From assembly GCA_964396535.1 (NCBI GenBank), contig CAYNFT010000059.1:1-12952 (forward strand): a stretch of 12,952 bases of DNA, in the 5' to 3' direction. Shown one piece after another: positions 1 to 6,715 of the stretch. Numbering within the stretch: position 1 is the stretch's first letter; every line of letters begins with the position of its first letter. Source of the DNA: CAYNFT01 sp964396535 (lineage in GTDB: Bacteria; Chloroflexota; Dehalococcoidia; Dehalococcoidales; UBA2162). Position numbers and translations under genes: made by a program. The notes beneath the pieces were generated by a model. The model was not told where the DNA came from and searched no databases. It saw only the letters and a list, made by a program, of their open reading frames with translations.

Positions 1-672
1 TATGAAATAAATGATCTGGCCAAGGAAGAATCCTGGCGCATGTTCCGGATAATAGGCGAACTGGTGGGAGGCTTCGACACACTATCTGGTATCGAGCCGG
101 CAGTAACCGTATATGGTTCGGCTCGACTCGCTGAGGATGACAAACTCTACGCTGAGACCGAAGAAATAGCCTATCGCCTAGGAGCTATGGGCTTCTCGAT
201 TATAACTGGGGGAGGACCCGGCGTGATGGAGGCGGCCAACAAAGGTGCCTTCAAAGCCGGCGTTACCTCAGTCGGGCTTAATATTGAACTGCCTGAGGAA
301 CAGTTGTGTAATGCCTACACGACCAAGTCAATAACGTTTCATCACTTTTTTGTCCGTAAAGTCATGCTGGTGAAGTATGCCAACGCTTTTGTCATAATAC
401 CGGGCGGGCTAGGAACACTTGACGAGTTAAGTGAGGTATTAACCTTGATTCAGACCCTTAAGATAAAGCCATTCCCAGTAGTATTGTTCGATAGTGAATA
501 CTGGAAAGGACTTATGGATTGGCTACAAAGGTCCGTCTTAACGAGAAAGTTCATTTCGGAGGAGGATTTCAATCTGCTACGAGTTTGCGACCACCCCGAT
601 GAGGTAGTTGAAGTCGTACAGAGCTGGTATGCAAAGCAAGAGGTTACTGGTAAGAAAGCCCTGTTTAAGTAA
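1..672 (+). CDS. LOG-family (TIGR00730-type) Rossmann nucleotide hydrolase, 5'-partial
   Basis: Cytosolic Rossmann-fold protein of the LOG family, whose members hydrolyse nucleoside 5'-monophosphates to free base and ribose 5-phosphate (cytokinin-activating or PpnN-like nucleosidase). Counting from the internal ATG at 40, the two family signatures are present: GGGPGVMEAANKGA at residues 57-70 and PGGLGTLDE at 121-129, which form the phosphate/ribose site and carry the catalytic Glu. The reading frame stays open from base 1 to the ATG at 40. Those upstream codons (ending EESWR before MFRII) look like the usual lead-in of the longer LOG proteins, so the true start probably lies left of the window and the ATG at 40 is internal. 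The C-terminus looks complete. About 200 bp without a gene separate it from the epimerase gene. The family is clear; the exact substrate is not. Confidence 0.9.
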   Translation, partial: YEINDLAKEESWRMFRIIGELVGGFDTLSGIEPAVTVYGSARLAEDDKLYAETEEIAYRLGAMGFSIITGGGPGVMEAANKGAFKAGVTSVGLNIELPEEQLCNAYTTKSITFHHFFVRKVMLVKYANAFVIIPGGLGTLDELSEVLTLIQTLKIKPFPVVLFDSEYWKGLMDWLQRSVLTRKFISEEDFNLLRVCDHPDEVVEVVQSWYAKQEVTGKKALFK

Positions 673-734
673 ACCCGGGACGGATTCCTTATCAGACTGT
701 TTTCCCTATATTAACCTTCAATTAGCATGGCTCC

Positions 735-763
735 TTTTCTTACCTCTGGGATTGTAGTATAAT
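735..763 (+). promoter_or_regulatory. Candidate sigma-70 promoter upstream of the epimerase gene
   Basis: A perfect TATAAT at 758-763 sits 17 bp after a poor -35 match (TTTTCT, 735-740). Transcription would start near 770 and give a leader of about 100 nt before the ATG at 869. The -10 is convincing and the -35 is not. The leader includes the palindrome at 806-825. Confidence 0.35.
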
Positions 764-805
764 TCAAACAAGTTTTAGAGGCAAGATTAAGGGGTTCACC
801 TAATA

Positions 806-825
806 ATCGCCTATAATTAGGCGAT
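806..825. repeat. Perfect 8-bp inverted repeat in the epimerase leader
   Basis: ATCGCCTA and TAGGCGAT flank a TAAT loop. No T-run follows, so it is not a terminator. A second TATAAT (812-817) lies inside it, so it could be an operator over an alternative promoter or a 5'-UTR stem-loop. The ATG is 43 bp downstream. Confidence 0.5.
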
Positions 826-868
826 ACAGAATCTTAAATCTCACGTGATATGTTATAACTGAGGTATT

Positions 869-1807
869 ATGAGAAAGACAGTTGTTAGTGGTGGAGCTGG
901 ATTTATTGGCTCGCATCTGGCTGAGGAATTGGCCGAACGAGATTATCAGGTTATCATCCTTGATAACCTGTCGACCGGGAAGAAGGAGAATATTGAATCA
1001 CTACTCAGCAAAGGGAAGGCGGAGTTTATTCAAGGCAGTGTTACTGACCTGGACCTTCTTCAGGAGGTTTTACAGGACGTTCATTTTGTCTTTCATCTTG
1101 CAGCTATCGCCAGTGTTCCTCGAAGTGTACGAGACCCCCTAGCAACTCATGAGGTGAACGTGAATGGAACGCTGAAGTTGCTTCTAGCTGCCAGAGATAA
1201 CCATGTTAGCAAGGTAATTTACTCTTCATCCTCCGCAGTCTATGGCGATACTCCTACTCTACCCAAAAAAGAAGATATGCTACCCAACCCCCAATCCCCC
1301 TATGCAGTAAGCAAGTTGGCCGGCGAGTACTATTGTCAAGCCTTTCAGCAGGTTTACGCTCTCCCCACTGTTTGCCTGAGATATTTTAATGTTTATGGCT
1401 CGAGACAAGACGCCAAGTCTCAGTATGCAGCAGTCATTCCAGCATTCTTGAGCAGGATTTATCAAGGGAATCCTCCTATCATTTACGGAGACGGTGAGCA
1501 GAGCCGGGACTTTACTTTCGTGAAAGATGTCGTGGACGCAAACATCTTGGCTGCTGAAAGCCAGCACACCGGTATTTTCAATATCGGCAAGGGTGATAGA
1601 ACTACCATAAAGGAGCTGGCTGAAATGGCTATCAAACTTGTCGGAGACAGCATGGAGCCAATTTATGAGGAACCAAGGTCAGGCGATGTAAAACATAGTC
1701 TGGCAGACATTTCCCGGAGTGAACGCTTCGGCTACGCGCCAAAGGTTAGTTTGGAAGAAGGCTTGAGAGAAATCCTCTGGAGCTTTCAGCATGAAAAACA
1801 ACCTTGA
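869..1807 (+). CDS. NAD-dependent NDP-sugar 4-epimerase (extended SDR, GalE/WbpP-like)
   Basis: Cytosolic extended short-chain dehydrogenase/reductase of 312 residues, predicted to interconvert UDP-Glc(NAc) and UDP-Gal(NAc) for surface glycans. The NAD-binding GGAGFIG is at residues 8-14, a serine-rich catalytic stretch at 119-122, and the YxxxK pair is Tyr145/Lys149. The segments ASVPRSV (81-87), YFNVYGSRQD (172-181) and YGDGEQSRDF (206-215) are typical of the UDP-GlcNAc 4-epimerase branch; this is from memory of the family. Length is normal. GAGGT at 861-865 supports the ATG. The last 17 nt overlap the start of the dehydrogenase remnant, so the two genes were probably once a translationally coupled pair. 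Substrate (GlcNAc, Glc or uronate form) cannot be fixed from sequence alone. Confidence 0.88.
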   Translation: MRKTVVSGGAGFIGSHLAEELAERDYQVIILDNLSTGKKENIESLLSKGKAEFIQGSVTDLDLLQEVLQDVHFVFHLAAIASVPRSVRDPLATHEVNVNGTLKLLLAARDNHVSKVIYSSSSAVYGDTPTLPKKEDMLPNPQSPYAVSKLAGEYYCQAFQQVYALPTVCLRYFNVYGSRQDAKSQYAAVIPAFLSRIYQGNPPIIYGDGEQSRDFTFVKDVVDANILAAESQHTGIFNIGKGDRTTIKELAEMAIKLVGDSMEPIYEEPRSGDVKHSLADISRSERFGYAPKVSLEEGLREILWSFQHEKQP

Positions 1808-2036
1808 CGAAGCGATAGTCGGCATCATCGATTTAGGCTATGTGGGCCTGTCTTTGTTTGAGGCGTTTTTTAAGAGCTTGCGAGTAACTGGCTTTGATAT
1901 CGAGAGTGATAGAGTAGCTGAGTTAAGCAGGAGTAACAATAACCGGAGCCTCATCTTCACCGACGATACCAAGAAAATGGCCGAAGCCGACTTCATAATT
2001 ATCTGTGTTCCCACGCTGGTGACCAAGTCAAGATGA
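1791..2036 (+). pseudogene. Truncated nucleotide-sugar 6-dehydrogenase (WecC/TviB/Ugd family), N-terminal remnant
   Basis: The 81 residues match only the start of UDP-sugar dehydrogenases, which run to about 420-440 residues and oxidise UDP-ManNAc, UDP-GlcNAc or UDP-Glc to uronates. Visible landmarks are the Rossmann loop (GIIDLGYVGLS, residues 11-21), GFDIESDRVAEL (34-45) and ADFIIICVPT (65-74). Decay is evident. The first Gly of the GxGYVG loop is Asp, the usual GLP is GLS, the roughly 20 residues normally between the FD..R..EL helix and the FT.D strand are missing, and a stop falls just after VPT.VTKS. No catalytic Cys or substrate domain follows in any frame I can read before the next gene. 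The start overlaps the epimerase by 17 nt, as in an ancestral operon. A short functional peptide is possible but unlikely. Confidence 0.82.
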
Positions 2037-2082
2037 TTGGGTACTGTTCCACGTTGCCTATGAATTAAATCACCTTTGAAAT

Positions 2083-2093
2083 GCGGTGACCGC
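2083..2093. repeat. Short palindrome upstream of the A2M gene
   Basis: GCGGT-G-ACCGC, perfect around a central base, lies 65 bp before the A2M start in the gap after the dehydrogenase remnant. It could be an operator half-site pair or chance. I could not find a good -35/-10 pair here. Confidence 0.3.
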
Positions 2094-2145
2094 TAACCTT
2101 TTTGCCTCAGTTACGTTATTACATTTAGAAATGAGCAACCCCCCC

Positions 2146-2153
2146 AGAGGAGG
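2146..2153 (+). promoter_or_regulatory. Strong Shine-Dalgarno that sets the A2M start
   Basis: AGAGGAGG lies 4 nt before the ATG at 2158. The first residues after that ATG form a textbook signal peptide. The frame is open back to an ATG at 2086, but that one has no ribosome site and would put 24 unrelated residues ahead of the signal peptide. Confidence 0.85.
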
Positions 2154-2157
2154 AACT

Positions 2158-5100
2158 ATGAAGTCTAAAGTATTTATTGCTGTAGCCTTTACTCTTATTT
2201 TGACCCTTTTCGCCTCAGTTATGCCCGGTTGTTCCTGTCCCGCCGAGGCAGCCGATAGCTATATGGCAATAATACCCAAAGTCCTGCACAGTGACAGCAC
2301 GGAATCGCTCTCTCTAAGTCTATTCAGCGAGGGAAGGCCAGTACGGGGCAGCATTGAAGTAGCCCTGCTAAGTGAAGGAAAAGAGATACACAAAGTTCAA
2401 AAGGATATTAACGGTAAAGGAACTATCGAGATTGACATTCCTGATGTCGAAGAAGGCAGGTATGAAATTCAGGTCAAGGGTACCGGTTTTGAAGATAAAG
2501 CCTCGGTCAGGGTGGAGAAAAGCTTTCTTGTCTTTCTTGAGACCGACAAGCCGATTTACAAACCCGGTCAAAGCATCCACATGAGAGCCCTGACCTTGAA
2601 TTCTGAGCTTAGACCGGTGACCGAAAGCGTCACTATTGAGATTCTGGATGCCAAGGGTATAAAGATTTTCCGCAGCAAAGTGGATACTGATGACTACGGC
2701 ATGGCAATGCTGGATTTGCCCGTCTCCCAGGAGCCAAACATGGGAGTCTGGAAGATAAGCGCCGTAACCGAAAAGGCGGAGACCCAGCTGGATGTCAGGG
2801 TAGAGGAGTATGTGCTACCTAAATATGAGGTGAAGGTAGAGCTTCCTAGAGAATGGTATATGGTAAACGAACCTATCACCGGTGTGGTTTCAGCCGAATA
2901 CAGCTTTGGCAAGCCAGTAAAAGGTGAGCTTGAAATCAAGGCTACCAGGTATGTTGGCGAATGGCAGGAATATGCAACTTTTTCCAAGACAGTTGACGGA
3001 GAGACGGAGTTTGAATTACCAGCCGTGGGTTATGTGGCTGGAGTGCCGGCAGCCGGCGGGCTGGGCAATGTAATGCTTGATATTACTGTCAAGGAGAAAA
3101 CTACCGGCTATGAGGAAAAGACCAGCAAGCTGCTTACCGTTGCGGAGTCTCCTCTTAACATCCAGATAATCCCCGAAAGCTCGGTTTTCAAGCCAGGCTT
3201 GCCTTTCAGCCTTCTGATAATTACCGAGACCCCCGGCAATGAACCGGTAGAAACAGAGGTAGCGGCAACCATAACCTATCTCGATAAAGACTATCAGGAT
3301 ATAAAGCAAGATAAGAAGGAAGTCAAGACCGGTAAGGGAAAAGCGATTATTGAGATAACCCCTCCTGAAAATAGTGTCGCCCTGACAATAGAAACCGCTG
3401 CTGAAGGAGCTCAGGCTGAAAAAGTCCTTGAGGCTTCTTATTCTCCTTCAGGAAACTTCATTCACGTTGAGCAGGTAACCGAAGGCATTCCCCAGATAGG
3501 GCAGCAGGTTATATTTGAGGTCCACTCTACCAGGCAAGCGGTTAATTTCTACTACGAGGTTGTCTCCCGGGGCAAGGTGGTCTTCAGCGACTATACCAGG
3601 AACCGGGCCATAGCCTTCGATACTACTCCACTGATGGCACCTTCCTCCAGGCTTCTGGTTTATCAAATCCTGCCCAATAGCGAGGTTGCCGCTGACTATA
3701 TACCCTTTGATGTTGAAGCGGCATACCCGCACGATGTGGAGGTGGAGTTCAGCCAGGAGGAAGCCAGACCCGGTGAAGAAGTGGAGATAGATATCAGGAC
3801 TGAAGGGGAAGCAAGGGTTGGTATTGCTGCCGTAGATAAATCAGTCTTCATCCTTACCGAGAACAGGCTGAACCTGCAGCAGGTATTTGATGAGCTTGAG
3901 AGACTTTACATGGCGCCACAGGTAGAGCTGCACGAAGTCTCCATCTACCCGGCTATCACTACCAAAGGGGCACTCGAAGTCTTTGATGATGCCGGAGTAG
4001 TTGTGCTCAGTAACAATGAGATACCGGCGGGTGAAGAGTACCAGTGGGAAGGTCAGTCAGGTTTCTGGGAAGGAGTGTGGAATTTCTTCCGCGGCGGGGA
4101 TGTAATGGTGGGGGAAATGGAAGAAGAAGCCGGAGCAATGCCCCCTAAGGCTGTTGAAGCTGATGAGGCAGGACTGGCTGAGGTAGAGAGAATAAGGCAG
4201 TTCTTCCCCGAGACGTGGCTCTGGGATGTAATAACTACCGGCTCTAATGGCAGAGCCTCTATCGAGGTTGAAGTTCCCGATACTATCACCACCTGGATGC
4301 TCCGTGCCATTGCCCTCTCCAAGGAGAATGGTCTGGGAGTAGCCGAAGATGAACTCAGGGCATTCCAGCCCTTCTTCCTCAAGGTTGACCTGCCATACTC
4401 GGCAATAAGAGGTGAGGAATTCCCGATTAGCGTGGCAATTTATAACTATCTGGACATGCCCCAGAATGTTCTGGTGCAAATTGAGGAAGCAGACTGGTTT
4501 GAACTGCTGGATGATACTGAAAAGACAGTAGAGATAGGGACAAACGATGTTGGTGGCGTGGATTTCAAAATAAGGGCCAAGAAGCTCGGAATTAACGAAG
4601 TGAAGGTAACTGCCAGGAGCACAGCATCAGCTGATGCTGTAATTAAGACAGTCATAATCGAGCCGGAAGGTATCGCCAGGGAGCTTGTTGAAAACCTCGT
4701 CCTCTCTGGAGGAAGCTCTATAGCAGTGGATACCTTCATTCCTCTCATAGTAGTTGAGGATTCAGGCAGGGCTTATATTGCTCTGACCTCAAGTTACCTG
4801 ACGCAGACTATAGAGGGTCTGGAAGAGCTTATCCAGATGCCTTTCGGCTGCGGGGAACAGAACATGATAGTTTTTGCCCCTGATGTTTACATTACCAAAT
4901 ATCTTGAGGAGAGCGGACAGCTCAAGCCGGAAATAATGGCCAAGGCAGAGAAACTGATGATTACCGGCTACCAGCGGCAACTAACCTACAGGCGCAGCGA
5001 CGGTAGTTTTTCCGCCTTCGGGCAGAGCGACCAGGAGGGTAGCCTCTGGCTTACTGCCTTCGTTCTCAAGAGCTTCTCTCAAGCCAAAGACATTATGTAC

Positions 5101-6303
5101 ATAGATGATAGTGTTCTGGACGAGGCAGCGGAGTGGATAAACGCTCATCAAAACAGCGATGGCTCATTCGACCCCGTTGGCTTTATACATCACAAGGATA
5201 TTTTAGGCGGCCTCCAGGGAAAGAATGCCCTGACGGCCTACGTCGCCATCGCACTACTGGAAGCCGGAGAGAAAGCTGCTGCTGGAAAAGCAATCGACTA
5301 TCTGGAAGGTGAACTTTATGAAATAGATGACGCCTACACTCTGGCCATCACTGCCTATGCCCTTGAGCTTGCTCGGAGTGACAGAAGCGATGACGCCTAT
5401 CGGAAGTTGATGGAGATGGCTCAGGAAGATGAGGATGGACTTCACTGGGGTGGCAGCTCTGAAGAATCTGGACCAACCGAGCCAGAAGTTGGCAGACCTG
5501 ATTACTATGCAGTACCCAGAACAGCCGAAATTGAAGCCACTGGCTATGCCACTATGGCACTGATTCAGCACGGAGATGCTTTTAATGCCTCCAGGGCAGC
5601 AAAATGGCTGGTCTCCCGGAGGAATGCTTACGGCGGCTATGGCTCGACCCAGGACACGGTGGTGGCTTTGCAGGCTCTCACCGAGTACTCCACCGGAACC
5701 AGGGCTGACGTCGATTTGAGGATAAATATTGAAACCGCCAGAGAAGAAAAGGAACTGAGGATAAGGCAGGACAACTTTGATGTTCTTCAAATAGTGGAGG
5801 TTCCTATCAACGAGCAGATTCAGATAAGTGTAGAGGGGGAGGGAGAGGCTATAGCCCAGGTGGTTAAGAGGTTCAACCTGCCCAGTGTAGAGGTGGAAGA
5901 AGAGGAAATCCTGAAAGTGAGCGTCGACTACGATATTACTCAGGTTGAGGTGAACGACCTGGTCAACGTATCGGTAGAGCTGGAGTTTAATCCTCCCATA
6001 GAGATGGAAGCAGGGATGGTGGTTCTGGATGTGTCAGTCCCGACTGGCTTTGCACCTGTAGCGGAATCTATTGCTGAGGTTGTTGACCGGGAGGAAAATA
6101 TCAAGCGCTACGAAGTGGCCGGCAGAAAGGTAATATTCTATATTGAGAATATGTTCCCCGGCGATAGAGTATCCTTTGACTTTCAGGTAAAGGCACTGTA
6201 TCCGGTCAAGGCCAAGAGCGTTAGCTCTCAAGCATACTCCTACTATAAGCCGGAAATCAGGGGGGAGACATTGAGCCAGGAACTCTCCGTCTCCGGGAGC
6301 TAG
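2158..6303 (+). CDS. Secreted thioester-containing alpha-2-macroglobulin, animal-like architecture
   Basis: A 1381-residue exported protein. Residues 1-31 are a signal peptide with an AEA (29-31) signal peptidase I site; C25 sits in a poor lipobox. Macroglobulin domains follow, with landmarks TDKPIYKPGQ (129-138), VEEYVLPKYEV (215-225) and VGIAAVDKS (about 555). An acidic putative bait region (about 618-680) leads to FFPETWLWD (682-690) and the RAFQPFF/IRGEEF segment (about 735-757). The thioester motif is Cys898-Gly-Glu-Gln901 in a helical thioester domain, with STQDTVVAL near 1163-1171. The C-terminal receptor-binding-like domain spans about 1253-1381. Every landmark occurs in the same order in human A2M (recalled, not aligned). 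Proteases cut the bait, the thioester is exposed and the attacker is covalently trapped or a surface tagged. His1012 occupies the C3 catalytic position. C898 is the only cysteine after the signal region. No pbpC is adjacent. Confidence 0.96.
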   Translation: MKSKVFIAVAFTLILTLFASVMPGCSCPAEAADSYMAIIPKVLHSDSTESLSLSLFSEGRPVRGSIEVALLSEGKEIHKVQKDINGKGTIEIDIPDVEEGRYEIQVKGTGFEDKASVRVEKSFLVFLETDKPIYKPGQSIHMRALTLNSELRPVTESVTIEILDAKGIKIFRSKVDTDDYGMAMLDLPVSQEPNMGVWKISAVTEKAETQLDVRVEEYVLPKYEVKVELPREWYMVNEPITGVVSAEYSFGKPVKGELEIKATRYVGEWQEYATFSKTVDGETEFELPAVGYVAGVPAAGGLGNVMLDITVKEKTTGYEEKTSKLLTVAESPLNIQIIPESSVFKPGLPFSLLIITETPGNEPVETEVAATITYLDKDYQDIKQDKKEVKTGKGKAIIEITPPENSVALTIETAAEGAQAEKVLEASYSPSGNFIHVEQVTEGIPQIGQQVIFEVHSTRQAVNFYYEVVSRGKVVFSDYTRNRAIAFDTTPLMAPSSRLLVYQILPNSEVAADYIPFDVEAAYPHDVEVEFSQEEARPGEEVEIDIRTEGEARVGIAAVDKSVFILTENRLNLQQVFDELERLYMAPQVELHEVSIYPAITTKGALEVFDDAGVVVLSNNEIPAGEEYQWEGQSGFWEGVWNFFRGGDVMVGEMEEEAGAMPPKAVEADEAGLAEVERIRQFFPETWLWDVITTGSNGRASIEVEVPDTITTWMLRAIALSKENGLGVAEDELRAFQPFFLKVDLPYSAIRGEEFPISVAIYNYLDMPQNVLVQIEEADWFELLDDTEKTVEIGTNDVGGVDFKIRAKKLGINEVKVTARSTASADAVIKTVIIEPEGIARELVENLVLSGGSSIAVDTFIPLIVVEDSGRAYIALTSSYLTQTIEGLEELIQMPFGCGEQNMIVFAPDVYITKYLEESGQLKPEIMAKAEKLMITGYQRQLTYRRSDGSFSAFGQSDQEGSLWLTAFVLKSFSQAKDIMYIDDSVLDEAAEWINAHQNSDGSFDPVGFIHHKDILGGLQGKNALTAYVAIALLEAGEKAAAGKAIDYLEGELYEIDDAYTLAITAYALELARSDRSDDAYRKLMEMAQEDEDGLHWGGSSEESGPTEPEVGRPDYYAVPRTAEIEATGYATMALIQHGDAFNASRAAKWLVSRRNAYGGYGSTQDTVVALQALTEYSTGTRADVDLRINIETAREEKELRIRQDNFDVLQIVEVPINEQIQISVEGEGEAIAQVVKRFNLPSVEVEEEEILKVSVDYDITQVEVNDLVNVSVELEFNPPIEMEAGMVVLDVSVPTGFAPVAESIAEVVDREENIKRYEVAGRKVIFYIENMFPGDRVSFDFQVKALYPVKAKSVSSQAYSYYKPEIRGETLSQELSVSGS

Positions 6304-6330
6304 CGTTTCCTGTATCCAGGGTCATGATAA

Positions 6331-6350
6331 CTTCCAGCTCTTACTGGAAG
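6331..6350 (+). repeat. Hairpin after the A2M stop
   Basis: CTTCCAG and CTGGAAG, a perfect 7-bp stem with a 6-nt loop, 27 bp past the stop. It has no T-run, so it is more likely a 3' stabilising structure or half of a compound terminator with the next hairpin. Confidence 0.45.
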
Positions 6351-6369
6351 ACTCTAGCACGATAGACAG

Positions 6370-6410
6370 GGCAAATCCCTGCGGACAACAAGAAACCGCG
6401 GGGGTTTGCC
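6370..6410 (+). terminator. Long 15-bp hairpin, probable A2M transcript end
   Basis: GGCAAATCCCTGCGG (6370-6384) pairs along its full length with CCGCGGGGGTTTGCC (6396-6410), the only non-Watson-Crick pairs being two U-G wobbles; the loop is 11 nt. The following tract is only weakly T-rich (a TTTT near 6427), so it may be a factor-assisted terminator or a stabilising stem. It is far stronger than any other stem in the region. Confidence 0.5.
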
Positions 6411-6577
6411 TCAGCCCATCCAGCCATTTTCTGTATTCTCCTTTGTTTAATGTAATTTCACCCTCATCAATCCCCCCCAATTACCAGTTCATTCCGATTG
6501 CCTGTACTAATTTTCTCCGTTTTACCTCCTTTCTATAGCGAAACTTGTTGAAATATTCTAATATCATCCTTTGGATG

Positions 6578-6609
6578 TGTAACAAAAGGTTTGTTCGATA
6601 TACGTTACA
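6578..6609. repeat. Inverted repeat TGTAAC...GTTACA upstream of the DUF169 promoter
   Basis: TGTAAC (6578-6583) and GTTACA (6604-6609) are separated by 20 bp and cover the -35 zone of the promoter at 6616-6624. Plausible operator half-sites on the same DNA face spacing, but six-base arms are short and no regulator is known. Confidence 0.3.
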
Positions 6610-6615
6610 GGGCTG

Positions 6616-6624
6616 TGCTATAAT
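6616..6624 (+). promoter_or_regulatory. Extended -10 promoter of the DUF169 gene
   Basis: TGCTATAAT is a perfect extended -10. No -35 box lies at 17 bp (CGATAT), which extended -10 promoters tolerate. The start would be near 6631, giving a leader of about 85 nt. Confidence 0.55.
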
Positions 6625-6701
6625 TATTTCTTATGAAATTGTGAGTCGTGCTTGCAGATAGCTTCTTTTTCATAATTGTTCTGCCCATGGAATCAAATAT
6701 C

Positions 6702-6708
6702 AGGAGGT
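6702..6708 (+). promoter_or_regulatory. Shine-Dalgarno of the DUF169 gene
   Basis: A perfect AGGAGGT, 7 nt before the ATG at 6716, fixes the start and predicts efficient translation. Confidence 0.85.
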
Positions 6709-6715
6709 AAGTTAT

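Larger units (their letters stand above)
6304..6715. other. Intergenic region between A2M and the DUF169 gene
   Basis: About 410 bp without a credible gene. The left half holds two hairpins just after the A2M stop. The right half is AT-rich with an extended -10 promoter and an inverted repeat ahead of the DUF169 gene. All are listed separately. Confidence 0.7.

Noticed and set aside
2086..2157. Upstream start of the A2M frame
   Set aside because: It would put 24 residues ahead of a clear signal peptide, and the strong ribosome site serves the ATG at 2158.
5254..5790. 178-residue minus-strand frame inside the A2M gene
   Set aside because: It lies antisense to the highly conserved thioester-domain region; no family features.
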